Shown one piece after another: positions 1 through 8,676 of a stretch of 48,631 nt of DNA; the stretch's first letter is position 1, and every line of letters begins with the position of its first letter. Made by a program: the position numbers and the translations under genes. The notes below the pieces were generated by a model. That model ran no database searches. It saw only the letters and a list, made by a program, of their open reading frames with translations, and was not told where the DNA came from. The stretch comes from Nocardioidaceae bacterium. Its GTDB lineage: Bacteria; Actinomycetota; Actinomycetes; Propionibacteriales; Nocardioidaceae. The stretch is from positions 1 through 48,631 of the forward strand of contig JAQSWV010000018.1 in assembly GCA_029266455.1 (NCBI GenBank), written 5' to 3'.

Positions 1-1
1 C

Positions 2-517
2 AACGTGGAGCACGAGGAGGTGCTCCTGATGCCGCGCTGGGTCGACACCCGACGCGCGACGTTCAAGTACGGGCTCGGCGAGGAGTTCATCGGGGTGCTG
101 AGGACCCTGCACATGCTGGGGCTGGACAGCACCGAGAAGGTCCGTGTCGGCCGGGTCGAGGTGAGCCCGCGTGACGTGGTCGCGGCCTGCCTGCCTGACC
201 CTGCCACGCTCGGCGACAAGATGCGGGGCAAGACGTGCGCCGGGGTGTGGGTCACCGGCACCGGCACGGACGGGCGGCCGCGCTCGACGTACCTGTACCA
301 CGTGGTCGACAACGAGTGGTCGATGCGGGAGTACGGCCACCAGTGCGTGGTCTGGCAGACCGCCGTCAACCCGGTGGTCGCCCTCGAGCTGCTGGCCGCC
401 GGCACCTGGTCGGGCGCCGGCGTGCTCGGCCCCGAGGCCTTCGACGCCGTCCCGTTCCTCGACCTGCTGACTGCGTACGGCTCCCCTTGGGGCCAGCAGG
501 AGCTCACCCCCGCCTGA
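2..517 (+). CDS. Saccharopine dehydrogenase family protein, C-terminal part (cut by window edge)
   Basis: This is the last 172 codons of a gene whose start lies left of the window; the frame is open from base 2. The C-terminal half of actinobacterial saccharopine dehydrogenase (Lys9/LYS1-like) proteins has the same pattern: a substrate-domain strand with VWVTGTG, then TYLYHVVDN, the stretch around EYGHQCVVWQTAVNP, and a closing GAGVLGPEAFDA segment before the stop. The family catalyses NAD(P)-linked oxidation or reduction at the epsilon-amino/2-oxoglutarate adduct of lysine metabolism. The N-terminal Rossmann domain is not visible here. Two class-III aminotransferases lie downstream on the other strand, so a lysine or diamine catabolic locus is plausible, but this is inference. 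The GTG at position 5 is not a credible start because it falls inside the conserved domain. Confidence 0.8.
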   Translation, partial: NVEHEEVLLMPRWVDTRRATFKYGLGEEFIGVLRTLHMLGLDSTEKVRVGRVEVSPRDVVAACLPDPATLGDKMRGKTCAGVWVTGTGTDGRPRSTYLYHVVDNEWSMREYGHQCVVWQTAVNPVVALELLAAGTWSGAGVLGPEAFDAVPFLDLLTAYGSPWGQQELTPA

Positions 518-524
518 CCCGCCC

Positions 525-648
525 GTGCGTCATACAACGCGCCGTCGATATGCCGCGCCCGGAATGACGTTGCCAGGGTGCTGTCGGTGCGTCATACAAC
601 GCGCCGTCGGGTACGCCTCGTCGCGTATGACGTCGGGACGGGCGGGCG
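525..648. repeat. Left array of the ~62-bp repeat family, two copies
   Basis: The 20-mer CGTCATACAACGCGCCGTCG occurs at 528-547 and again at 590-609, exactly 62 bp apart. It is preceded both times by GTG and followed by a less conserved stretch ending in ATGACGT (564-570 and 627-633). The second unit therefore runs from CGTCAT to ATGACG, giving it short inverted ends. The reverse complement of this unit matches the repeats downstream of the next gene, so the two arrays point in opposite directions around the DUF559 gene. The array fills most of the gap between the upstream stop codon and the DUF559 start. Confidence 0.85.
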
Positions 649-717
649 TCTGCTGGTTATCCCGAGACGGTCACTGCGTGCCGCCGATGGGCAGCGGACA
701 CGACCACATTCGTAGGT

Positions 718-1692
718 GTGACGGCCCCAGTACGAAGACCACGACGCCTGCGGGTGCCGGACGACGCCGGCCAGCGACGTGCGCGGCGTACGCGTGTCGC
801 CGAGCTCGCCAACGTCCAGGACGGTGTCATCTCGCGCCGCCAGCTGTACGCCGCCGGCCTCACGCGGTGGCAGATCACGGCTGAGCTGCGGGCCGCGCGC
901 TGGCGTGCCCACGGACGCCAGACGATTGCCGTGCACACCGGCGAGCTGATCGGGCGAGCGCCGTACTGGCGTGCTGCTTTCGAGGCCGGTCCGCGAGCCG
1001 CCATCGACGGCGTCAGCGCACTCTGTCTGGCTGGTCTGCAAGGGTCGGAGACCATCGCCATCCGGGTCTCGGTACCACGTGGCGCCCGTGTCCCGCGGTT
1101 GCGTGATGCGGTGGTACGGCAGACCCGGCGGTTGCGCGCCGACGACGTCGTACCGGTGGGCGTTCCCCGGGTACGCGTCGACGTGGCCGCCATCCGCGCC
1201 GCCCTCTGGGCTACGTCCGACCGCCAGGCGGCCACGTTGCTGGCCATGACCGTGCAGCAACGACTGGCGACTGCGGAGGCCGTGGGAGCAGCGCTGTTGC
1301 AGGTGAGGCGGGACAAGCGGCGGCGTCTTCTTGAGGCCATCGTGCTCGACCTGCTCGGCGGTGCGCACTCGATGGGCGAGATCGACTTCGCTCGCGAATG
1401 TCGTCGCCGCGGGCTGCCAGCTCCGACCAGGCAGGTTGTACGGAAGACCGCGACGGGCAAGGTCTACCTCGATGTCCGCTGGGACGACTTCCGGGTCGTC
1501 GTCGAGGTCGACGGCGCCCAGCATCTGCTCGTCGAACAGCACATCCCGGATGCCCTGCGGCAGAACCGGGTGGCCATCGCAGGCGACACGGTGCTGCGTC
1601 TGCCCGTTCTCGGTCTTCGAGTGGCCCCGGACGAGTTCTTCGCCCAGATCGCGGCTGCGCTGACCGCCGCCGGCTGGTCTGCGGCCGCCTAG
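718..1692 (+). CDS. DUF559 (Vsr-fold nuclease-like) protein with AbiEi-like N-terminal winged helix
   Basis: The protein has 324 residues. Residues ~27-75 (VAELANVQDGVISRRQL onward) look like the winged-helix domain found at the N terminus of AbiEi-type proteins. The C-terminal ~110 residues carry the DUF559 pattern: a conserved Glu in GEIDFARECRRRGLP, then VYLDVRWDDFRVVVEVDG with the acidic Asp and Glu-x-Asp-Gly of the Vsr/PD-(D/E)xK fold, then a basic segment and LRLPVLGLRV. Family knowledge: such proteins are present in many copies in actinobacterial genomes and are often labelled type IV toxin-antitoxin or endonuclease-like; their real function is not established. The GTG at 718 has no clear Shine-Dalgarno site, so a start a few codons downstream is possible. 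Arrays of one repeat family flank the gene in inverted orientation. No cognate toxin gene is next to it. Confidence 0.75.
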   Translation: MTAPVRRPRRLRVPDDAGQRRARRTRVAELANVQDGVISRRQLYAAGLTRWQITAELRAARWRAHGRQTIAVHTGELIGRAPYWRAAFEAGPRAAIDGVSALCLAGLQGSETIAIRVSVPRGARVPRLRDAVVRQTRRLRADDVVPVGVPRVRVDVAAIRAALWATSDRQAATLLAMTVQQRLATAEAVGAALLQVRRDKRRRLLEAIVLDLLGGAHSMGEIDFARECRRRGLPAPTRQVVRKTATGKVYLDVRWDDFRVVVEVDGAQHLLVEQHIPDALRQNRVAIAGDTVLRLPVLGLRVAPDEFFAQIAAALTAAGWSAAA

Positions 1693-1697
1693 CCCCC

Positions 1698-1873
1698 GCC
1701 TCGTGGCGTCATCGGTCAGGTGGCGTACCGACGGCGGGTTGTATGACGTCTGGGCGGGAGCCTCGTGGCGTCATCGGTCAGGTGGCGTACCGACGGCGGG
1801 TTGTATGACGTCCGGGCGGGAGCCTCGTGACGTCATCGGTCAGGTGGCCTACCGACGGCGCGTCGTATGACGC
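1698..1873. repeat. Right array of the 62-bp repeat family, three tandem copies
   Basis: Three head-to-tail units begin at 1698, 1760 and 1822. The first two differ at one base in 62; the third diverges at four positions before its tail breaks down near 1873, nine bases before the aminotransferase stop codon. Each unit contains GTACCGACGGCGGGTTGTAT or a close variant, the reverse complement of the core in the left array. Each is bounded by CGTCAT and ATGACG, a short inverted repeat about 30 bp apart. The array sits between two convergent 3' ends, a usual location for REP-like elements. Confidence 0.9.
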
Positions 1874-1881
1874 AAGGGCCG

Positions 1882-3111
1882 TCACGACAGGACGGCGGTG
1901 AGGGCGGAGGCCAGGGTCCCCACCTCGTCGTCGGTCATCACGAAGGGGGGCGAGACCTGGATGCCGCCGGCGCCGACCGCGCGGGTGGCGATCCCGTGGG
2001 CGCGGAGCCGCTTCGCCACGCCGAGGGCCTCGCCCGGGTCGGCCAGCTGTACGGCGGCGAGCGCCCCGACACCGGCGCGCACCTCGGCCACGGAGTCGAG
2101 CTCGGCCAGCGGGCCGAGCAGGACCGGCAGTGACTTCTCCAGCCGCGCGGCGGCGTCGAGCAGGTGCTCGCGCTCGATGATGTCGAGGTTCGCCATGGCC
2201 GCAACGGCTGCACCCGCGTGTCCGCCATAGGTATAGCCGTGCCGCCACCACACGCCCGCACCGCTACGGAAGAACGGCTCGGCGACGCGCGGCGCGACCA
2301 GGGTGGCGCCCATGGGCACGTACCCGGACGTGAGGCCTTTCGCCGTGGTCACGATGTCGGGCTCCAGACCGAAGCGGGAGGACGCGAACCACGTGCCGCC
2401 GATGCGGCCGAAGCCGGTCACCACCTCGTCGGCCACGAACAGCACGTCGTGGTGGCGGCAGACCGCACGGACCTCGGCCAGGTAGCCGTCCGGTGGCGGC
2501 CACACGCCACCCGCTCCCTCCACCGGCTCGCAGAAGAACGCCGCCACGTTGCCGGCGCCCAGCCGCTCGATGGTCTGGTCCAGGTCGGCCGCGGAGTCCC
2601 AGGCGACGGTCTCAGCGTCGGTGACCAGCTCGCCATAGCCCTCGCGGTTGGGCGGGAGCCCCGACAAGGCAGTGCCGGCGTAGTGCATGCCGTGGTAGGC
2701 CTTCTGGCGGCCGATCACGATCCGCCTGTCCGGCTGCCCCACCTCGTGCCAGTACCGGCGGGCCAGCTTGGCCGCGGTCTCGACGGAGTCAGAGCCACCC
2801 GACCCGAACAGCACCTTGCTGCCGGGCACGGGCGCCATGGCCGACAGCCGCTCGGCCAGCTCCACCGTGACGTCCACGGTGTAGTCGCCGAACCCCGAGT
2901 ACGCCGCCAGTCGGCCCAGCTGCTCGCCCACCCGCTCGGCGATCTCCGTGCGCCCGTGGCCGACGTTGGCGAACCACAGCCCCGCCGTGACGTCGAGATA
3001 GCGGGTGCCGGCCGTGTCCCAGACGTACGCACCCTCCCCGCGGTGCAGGACGAACGCGCCGTCGGCGGCGACGGCGCCCATGTCCGAGAACCCGTGCCAC
3101 AGCGCACCCAC
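1882..3111 (-). CDS. Class-III pyridoxal-phosphate aminotransferase
   Basis: The protein has 409 residues from the GTG at 3111, chosen because GGAGGAG stands five bases upstream on the coding strand and the N terminus VGALWHGFSDMGAV matches the usual beginning of the family. The longer open frame upstream lacks this support. Fold-type I class-III features are clear: GSGGSDSVETAAKLAR (cofactor phosphate region), YHGMHYAGTALSG, FCEPVEGAGGVWPPP, LFVADEVVTGFGRIG with the PLP-pyridine Asp, and TTAKGLTSGYVPMG with the Schiff-base Lys. The family transfers amino groups from omega-amines or beta-alanine-type substrates to pyruvate or 2-oxoglutarate; the substrate cannot be read from sequence. It lies downstream of the gabT-like gene on the same strand, 157 bp apart. 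Confidence 0.88.
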   Translation of the reverse strand: MGALWHGFSDMGAVAADGAFVLHRGEGAYVWDTAGTRYLDVTAGLWFANVGHGRTEIAERVGEQLGRLAAYSGFGDYTVDVTVELAERLSAMAPVPGSKVLFGSGGSDSVETAAKLARRYWHEVGQPDRRIVIGRQKAYHGMHYAGTALSGLPPNREGYGELVTDAETVAWDSAADLDQTIERLGAGNVAAFFCEPVEGAGGVWPPPDGYLAEVRAVCRHHDVLFVADEVVTGFGRIGGTWFASSRFGLEPDIVTTAKGLTSGYVPMGATLVAPRVAEPFFRSGAGVWWRHGYTYGGHAGAAVAAMANLDIIEREHLLDAAARLEKSLPVLLGPLAELDSVAEVRAGVGALAAVQLADPGEALGVAKRLRAHGIATRAVGAGGIQVSPPFVMTDDEVGTLASALTAVLS

Positions 3112-3268
3112 GTTGCTCCTCCCGTCGGTCGACGTCGCCGACGCTACTCCTGGGCGAAGGCCCCGCTCCGGCGGAGGCCGACCCCCGGACCCGCCCGCGT
3201 CGTGGACCAACGCCTGCACCCCGTCCTCGGCGTCGAGCCCGGTCAGCAGACGGACACGTGCGCCTCGA

Positions 3269-4654
3269 CTAGCGGGCGCAGGTGGCGAAAGCCTCCTCCA
3301 GCACGTCGAGCGCGTCGTCCAGCAGATGCTCGGGGATCACCAGCGGCGGCAGGAAGCGCAGCACGTTGCCGTAGGTGCCGCACGTGAGCGTGACGACCCC
3401 GGCGGCGTGGCAGGCGGCACTGACGGCGCCGGTGAGCGCGGCGTCCGGCTCCGTGGTGCCGGGCCGCACCAGCTCGACGGCGATCATCGCGCCTCGGCCG
3501 CGGACATCGCCGATGGCCGGGTACCGGCCGGCGAGCTCCCGCAGCCGAGGGACCATCTGCTGCTCGATCCTCCGGGCGGATTCCGCCAGGTCCAGTTTCT
3601 GCATGGTCTCGATCGACCCCAGCGCGGCGGCACACGCCACCGGGTTGCCGCCGTACGTGCCGCCGAGGCCGCCCGCGTGTGGGGCGTCCATCAGCTCGGC
3701 GCGGCCGGTGACCGCGGCCAGGGGCAGTCCGCCGGCGAGGCCCTTGGCCATGGTCACGAGGTCGGGCACGACGCCCTCGTGCTCGCAGGCGAACCACGCG
3801 CCGGTACGGCAGAAGCCGGTCTGGATCTCGTCGGCGACGAGAACGACGCCTCTGCTGCGGCACCACTCGGCGAGAGTCGGCAGGAAGCCCTCGGCGGGCA
3901 CCACGAACCCTCCCTCGCCCTGGACCGGCTCGATCACCACGCAGGCAACGTTGCCGCCACCGACCTGCTTGTCGATCACGTCGATGGCCCGGGCCGCCGC
4001 CTCGGCACCGGTGATCGGCGACCGCTCCCGGAACGGGTACGACATGGGCGCGCGGTAGACCTCGCCGGCGAACGGGCCGAAGCCCTGCTTGTACGGCATG
4101 GTCTTGGCGGTCATGGCCATGGTGAGGTTCGTGCGCCCGTGGTAGGCGTGGTCGAAAGCGACCACCGCGTCGCGTCCGGTGGCCGATCGCGCGATCTTGA
4201 CGGCGTTCTCGACAGCCTCGGCTCCGGAGTTGAACAGCGCGGACTTCTTGGCGTGGTCACCGGGGGTGACCTCGGCCAGCGCCTCGCACACCTGCACGTA
4301 GCCCTCATAGGGCGCCACCATGAAACAGGTGTGCGTGAAGGCAGCGGCCTGGCGCTGGACTCCGTCGACGACGGCCGGGGCGGCGTTGCCGACGCTGACG
4401 ACCGCGATGCCCGAGGACAGGTCGATCAGCGAGTTGCCGTCGACGTCGACGATGACGCCACCACCCGCCGTCTCCACGTACACGGGCAGCACGCTGCCGA
4501 CCCCGCTGGCGACCGCGGACGCGCGGCGGGCGGCCAGGGCACGCGAGCGCGGCCCCGGGACCTCGGTGACGAGGCGTCGCTCCTGCGGCAGCGTCGGGCC
4601 TCCGACACCTCCCACCGGTGCGATCAGGTGGCTGCGCTCGTCGGTAGCGGTCAT
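3269..4654 (-). CDS. gabT: 4-aminobutyrate--2-oxoglutarate aminotransferase
   Basis: The protein has 461 residues, within the usual size of actinobacterial GabT. It contains the class-III signature in order: LFNSGAEAVENAVKIAR, FDHAYHGRTNLTMAMTAK, VVIEPVQGEGGFVVP, VLVADEIQTGFCRTG, and TMAKGLAGGLPLAAVTGR with the PLP lysine. GabT moves the amino group of GABA to 2-oxoglutarate, giving succinate semialdehyde; related enzymes also take 5-aminovalerate from lysine breakdown. A purine-rich GGGAAGAAGG precedes the ATG. The neighbouring aminotransferase and the saccharopine-dehydrogenase-like gene make omega-amino-acid or lysine catabolism a reasonable role. No succinate semialdehyde dehydrogenase is in the window. 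Confidence 0.9.
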   Translation of the reverse strand: MTATDERSHLIAPVGGVGGPTLPQERRLVTEVPGPRSRALAARRASAVASGVGSVLPVYVETAGGGVIVDVDGNSLIDLSSGIAVVSVGNAAPAVVDGVQRQAAAFTHTCFMVAPYEGYVQVCEALAEVTPGDHAKKSALFNSGAEAVENAVKIARSATGRDAVVAFDHAYHGRTNLTMAMTAKTMPYKQGFGPFAGEVYRAPMSYPFRERSPITGAEAAARAIDVIDKQVGGGNVACVVIEPVQGEGGFVVPAEGFLPTLAEWCRSRGVVLVADEIQTGFCRTGAWFACEHEGVVPDLVTMAKGLAGGLPLAAVTGRAELMDAPHAGGLGGTYGGNPVACAAALGSIETMQKLDLAESARRIEQQMVPRLRELAGRYPAIGDVRGRGAMIAVELVRPGTTEPDAALTGAVSAACHAAGVVTLTCGTYGNVLRFLPPLVIPEHLLDDALDVLEEAFATCAR

Positions 4655-4812
4655 GGTGCCTTCTTCCCTGCGGTATGCGTCGTGCCACAGTGAATCGACC
4701 GGCGGTAACCGACCGTCAACCGGGTCATGGGCGACTGTTTCCGCACCCTACCGCTGACCTCGCGTACCGCCCGGCCGGTTCCTGCCCAGCCCGCTCTTGC
4801 CACACTGGACGG

Positions 4813-5999
4813 GTGCATCGTGACGTCGTTGTCCTCGGGTCGACCGGCTCGGTCGGCACCCAGGCTCTCTCGCGGCAGGCGGGTCCGACCCGCAGCTGCT
4901 GGCACGCCAGGCACTCGAGCACGCGGTCGAGGTCGTGGGTGTGAGCCGGGCCACGGCGGCCCAGGACGTCCAGCTGGCGCTGTACGCGGAGGCCCAGCGC
5001 CGGGGCTGGGCGGAGGGGGAGACCTCGTTGCCCCGGTTGCTGGCCGGACCGCGAGCCGCCGAGCAGGTGGCCGGACTCCAGTGTGACGTGGTGCTCAACG
5101 CCATCACGGGGGCAGCGGGGCTGCGTGCCACCTTGGCCGTCCTCGACTCGGGCCGCACCCTGGCGCTGGCCAACAAGGAGTCGTTGATCGTGGGGGGTGA
5201 CATCGTCCGGGCCAGGGCCCGGCCGGGTCAGATCGTGCCCGTCGACTCCGAGCACTCGGCACTCGCGCAGGCCCTGAGAGGGGAGGATCCGGGCGACGTG
5301 CGCCGGCTGCTGGTCACCGCCAGCGGTGGACCGTTCCGTGGCCGCACCCGCGCCGAGCTGGCCGACGTCACCGTGGACCAGGCGATGGCGCACCCCACGT
5401 GGGACATGGGCCCGGTGATCACGATCAACTCCGCGACCCTGGTCAACAAGGGCCTGGAGGTCATCGAGGCACACCTGCTCTTCGACATCCCGCTCGACCG
5501 GGTCGAGGTGGTCGTGCACCCGCAGTCGATCGTGCACTCGATGGTGGAGTTCGTCGACGGATCCACGATGGCGCAGGCCTCGCCGCCGGACATGCGGCTG
5601 CCGATCGCCCTCGCGCTGTCCTGGCCGCAGCGGGTGCCCGGCGCCGCCGCGTCCTGTGACTGGGCGACACCTGGGCGCTGGGACTTCGAGCCGCTGGACG
5701 ACCACGCCTTTCCCGCCGTCGCGTTGTGCCGCCGTGCGGGGGCGCAGGGCGGCACCGTGCCCGCCGTGCTCAACGCCGCCAACGAGGTCTGCGTCGACGC
5801 GTTCCGCGCGGGCACTCTCCCCTTCCTGGGTATCGTCGACACGGTGGGCCGAGTCGTCGAGGAGCATCTCGACGCCCCGATCACCGGCGGCGACGGCGTA
5901 CTCTCGAAACGGACCCCTCACGGCCTGACCGTCGACGACGTCCTGGCCGCGGACGGCTGGGCCCGGGGGCGGGCGGCCGCGCTGGTCGGCGCCCACTGA
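4813..5999 (+). CDS. dxr: 1-deoxy-D-xylulose 5-phosphate reductoisomerase, interrupted by an apparent deletion/frameshift near 4869
   Basis: DXR makes 2-C-methyl-D-erythritol 4-phosphate in the non-mevalonate isoprenoid pathway. The body is intact from ~4866 to the stop: [14 protein letters not shown] (metal and substrate site), [36 protein letters not shown] and a normal C-terminal domain. The NADPH-binding N terminus [19 protein letters not shown] is coded from a GTG at 4813 in a different frame; that frame then runs to a stop, while [20 protein letters not shown] continues in the frame of the body. About 13 residues normally found between QAL and LAAGG are absent, so the change fits loss of 3n+1 bp (perhaps 40). 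The largest uninterrupted frame starts at a GTG at 4935 and would lack the nucleotide-binding motif. Because ispG downstream is intact and the pathway is normally essential, a sequence error is as likely as a real lesion. Confidence 0.8.
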
Positions 6000-6059
6000 C
6001 ATGAACCGGGTGAACCGGTCGGGTGGCCGGACCGAGCGGGAGAGGCAGCGGACGACGCG

Positions 6060-7379
6060 ATGCACACGCTGATCTACACGCTCGGCGTCGTCGGGTTCTT
6101 CGTCGGCCTGATGGTGTCGATCGGCCTGCACGAGGTCGGCCACATGTGGCCGGCGAAGAAGTTCGGCGTCAAGGTGACCGAGTACTTCGTCGGGTTCGGG
6201 CGCCGCGTCTGGTCGTTCCGTCGCGGGGAGACCGAGTACGGCATCAAGGCGATCCCGCTCGGCGGCTACGTGAAGCTGGTGGGCATGCTGCCGCCGGCCC
6301 CAGCCGCTCAGCCCGCAGGGGGTGGCGACCAGCCGCAGCGGGTGCGCGCCAGCAGTACCGGGATGTTCACCCAGCTGGTCGCCGATGCCCGCGCGGCGGA
6401 GTACGAGCTGGTACGACCCGGCGACGAGGAGCGGCTGTTCTATCGCAAGCCGTGGTGGCAGAAGCTCGTCATCATGGTCGGTGGGCCGGCCGCGAACGTC
6501 CTCATCGCCTTCTTCCTCTTCAGCGTGCTGATCATCGGCATGGGGGTGCCGACGGCCAGCACCACCGTCGATGACGTCTCGGACTGTGTGATCCCGGCCT
6601 CCGAGGCATCCCGGGCCTGCACCGACGCCGACCCGGTGACGCCGGCGGTCGAGGCAGGCCTGCGGCCAGGTGACCAGATCACCTCGTTCAACGGGGTCCC
6701 GATCGAGGAGTGGGACCAGCTCACCGACCTCATCCGGGACAACGCCAACGGGGCAGCCGAGATCGGGATCCAGCGCGACGGCCGGCAGATGACGCTGTAC
6801 ACGGACACCACCGTGTCCGCGCGACCCGACGTCGATGATCCCGACTCCTACGTCCGCGTCGGCTTCCTCGGAGTGTCGCCGACGCTGGAGATCGAGCAGG
6901 GCACGCCCGTTGACGTGGCCGAGCAGATGGGGTCGTTGGTCGAGCTCACCGGTGTCGCCATGCTGGAGCTCCCCGAACGGATGGTGGGTGTCGCCAGGGC
7001 CGCCTTCGGCGCGGAGCGCGCCATCGACAGCCCGATGAGCGTCGTCGGCGCCAGCCGGGTCGCGGGCGACCTGGCCAGCGACGAGGCGTTCAGCTGGCGC
7101 GAGCGCATCTCACAGCTGATCGCCCTGCTTGCCGGGGTCAACCTGTTCATCGCGATGTTCAACTTCATCCCGTTGCTGCCCCTCGACGGCGGGCACATCG
7201 CGGGCGCGCTCTACGAGGCCGTGCGCCGCGCCATCGCTCGGCTTCGCGGCCGCCCGGACCCCGGGTACGTCGACGTCGCCAAGCTGCTCCCCGTGGCGTA
7301 CGCCGTTGCCATGGTGCTGATCGTGATGGGCGTGCTGCTCATCTACACCGACCTCGTCAACCCTGTCCGGCTGCAGTGA
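6060..7379 (+). CDS. rseP: Membrane site-2 zinc metalloprotease (RseP/Rip1 family, M50)
   Basis: The protein has 439 residues. The zinc-binding HEVGH is at residues 24-28 in the first membrane segment, and the second metal-site motif, LDG in [13 protein letters not shown], is at 375-377. A PDZ domain lies between, around [19 protein letters not shown]. Further hydrophobic segments follow the HEVGH helix, near residues 140-160 ([19 protein letters not shown]) and at the C terminus. Such proteases cut anti-sigma factors or other membrane proteins within the bilayer after a first cleavage outside. Its place between dxr and ispG is the standard actinobacterial arrangement. GAGAGGCAG upstream of the ATG can serve as ribosome-binding site. 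It is probably co-transcribed with dxr and ispG, with gaps of 60 and 31 bp. Confidence 0.93.
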   Translation: MHTLIYTLGVVGFFVGLMVSIGLHEVGHMWPAKKFGVKVTEYFVGFGRRVWSFRRGETEYGIKAIPLGGYVKLVGMLPPAPAAQPAGGGDQPQRVRASSTGMFTQLVADARAAEYELVRPGDEERLFYRKPWWQKLVIMVGGPAANVLIAFFLFSVLIIGMGVPTASTTVDDVSDCVIPASEASRACTDADPVTPAVEAGLRPGDQITSFNGVPIEEWDQLTDLIRDNANGAAEIGIQRDGRQMTLYTDTTVSARPDVDDPDSYVRVGFLGVSPTLEIEQGTPVDVAEQMGSLVELTGVAMLELPERMVGVARAAFGAERAIDSPMSVVGASRVAGDLASDEAFSWRERISQLIALLAGVNLFIAMFNFIPLLPLDGGHIAGALYEAVRRAIARLRGRPDPGYVDVAKLLPVAYAVAMVLIVMGVLLIYTDLVNPVRLQ

Positions 7380-7410
7380 CCACCACCTCCGACGAAAGCG
7401 AACCGCCGCG

Positions 7411-8571
7411 ATGACCGCGATCGACCTGGGCATGCCCGCGCCGCCACCTCCGGTGCTCGCCGAGCGCCGCCGCTCGCGCCAGATCCGGGTGGGAAAGGTG
7501 CTGGTGGGCGGGGACGCTCCGGTCTCCGTGCAGTCGATGACCACCACGCCCACCACGGACATCAACGCGACGCTCCAGCAGATCGCCGAGCTGACCGCCA
7601 CCGGCTGCGACATCGTGCGGGTCGCCTGCCCGAGCCAGGACGACGCCGAGGCGCTGCCCGCCATCGCGCAGAAGTCGCAGATCCCGGTGATCGCCGACAT
7701 CCACTTCCAGCCCAAGTACGTCTACGCCGCCATCGACGCGGGCTGCGCGGCCGTGCGGGTCAACCCCGGCAACATCCGGGCCTTCGACGACCAGGTCCGC
7801 CAGATCGCCGCTGCCGCCAAGGACGCCGGGGTCTCCATCCGCATCGGCGTCAACGCCGGGAGCCTCGACAAGCGGGTGATGGCCAGGTACGGCAAGGCCA
7901 CGCCGGAGGCCCTGGTCGAGTCGGCGGTGTGGGAGGCGGGTCTGTTCGAGGAGCACGACTTCCACGACTTCAAGATCTCCGTCAAGCACAACGACCCGGT
8001 CGTGATGGTCCGCGCCTACGAGATGCTGGCCGAGCGCGGCGACTGGCCGCTCCACCTGGGCGTGACCGAGGCGGGGCCGGCGTTCCAGGGCACCATCAAG
8101 TCGGCGGTGGCGTTCGGTGCTCTCCTGGGCAAGGGCATCGGCGACACCATCCGGGTCTCCCTCTCGGCGCCGCCGGTGGAGGAAGTCAAGGTCGGCAACC
8201 AGATCCTTCAGTCGCTGAACCTGCGGCCCCGCAAGCTCGAGATCGTCTCGTGCCCGTCGTGCGGTCGGGCCCAGGTCGACGTCTACACCCTGGCAGACGA
8301 GGTGACGGCAGGCCTCGAGGGCATGGAGGTGCCGTTGCGGGTCGCCGTCATGGGATGTGTGGTCAACGGCCCGGGCGAGGCGCGGGAGGCCGACCTCGGC
8401 GTGGCGTCCGGCAACGGCAAGGGCCAGATCTTCGTCAAGGGCGAGGTGATCAAGACGGTGCCCGAGTCGCAGATCGTCGAGACCCTGATCGAGGAGGCGC
8501 TGCGCCTGGCAGCCGAGATGGGCGAGCCGGCCGACGGGGCGGGCGGCGCCCCCACGGTCTCGATCGGGTGA
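7411..8571 (+). CDS. ispG: 4-hydroxy-3-methylbut-2-en-1-yl diphosphate synthase (flavodoxin)
   Basis: The protein has 386 residues and is complete. IspG reduces methylerythritol cyclodiphosphate to HMBPP with a [4Fe-4S] cluster. The cluster ligands are visible as Cys281 and Cys284 in SCPSCGR, Cys316 in [11 protein letters not shown] and the family Glu at 323. The TIM-barrel half begins with [20 protein letters not shown] and includes [15 protein letters not shown] and VRVNPGNI. The start ATG lies 31 bp after rseP and fits the family N terminus closely; the purine-rich GACGAAAGCGAA upstream is only a weak ribosome-binding site. It supplies the same MEP pathway as dxr two genes upstream. Confidence 0.97.
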   Translation: MTAIDLGMPAPPPPVLAERRRSRQIRVGKVLVGGDAPVSVQSMTTTPTTDINATLQQIAELTATGCDIVRVACPSQDDAEALPAIAQKSQIPVIADIHFQPKYVYAAIDAGCAAVRVNPGNIRAFDDQVRQIAAAAKDAGVSIRIGVNAGSLDKRVMARYGKATPEALVESAVWEAGLFEEHDFHDFKISVKHNDPVVMVRAYEMLAERGDWPLHLGVTEAGPAFQGTIKSAVAFGALLGKGIGDTIRVSLSAPPVEEVKVGNQILQSLNLRPRKLEIVSCPSCGRAQVDVYTLADEVTAGLEGMEVPLRVAVMGCVVNGPGEAREADLGVASGNGKGQIFVKGEVIKTVPESQIVETLIEEALRLAAEMGEPADGAGGAPTVSIG

Positions 8572-8664
8572 CCTGACAGCCCCGACCGACCGGCTGCTGG
8601 ATCGGCGGGCCGGACTGGCTGGCCGGAGCGGCTGAGGACACTGATGACGGGCGCAGGCGCGACG

Positions 8665-8670
8665 TACGCT
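8665..8670 (+). promoter_or_regulatory. -10 element of a probable leaderless promoter for the GNAT gene
   Basis: TACGCT lies six bases upstream of a GTG at 8677. A -10 hexamer of the TAnnnT type this close to a start codon is the usual actinobacterial leaderless layout and is the reason for choosing the GTG over the ATG at 8644. Confidence 0.5.
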
Positions 8671-8676
8671 GCCCTC

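Noticed and set aside
1828-1835. TGACGTCA palindrome as a regulator site
   Set aside because: It arises from one base change in the third repeat unit and is absent from the other two.
1698-1873. CRISPR array
   Set aside because: The units are continuous 62-bp tandem repeats without unique spacers, and no cas genes are present.
2164-3387. A 407-codon plus-strand frame opposite the first aminotransferase
   Set aside because: No motif and no ribosome-binding site; the aminotransferase on the other strand has all family motifs.
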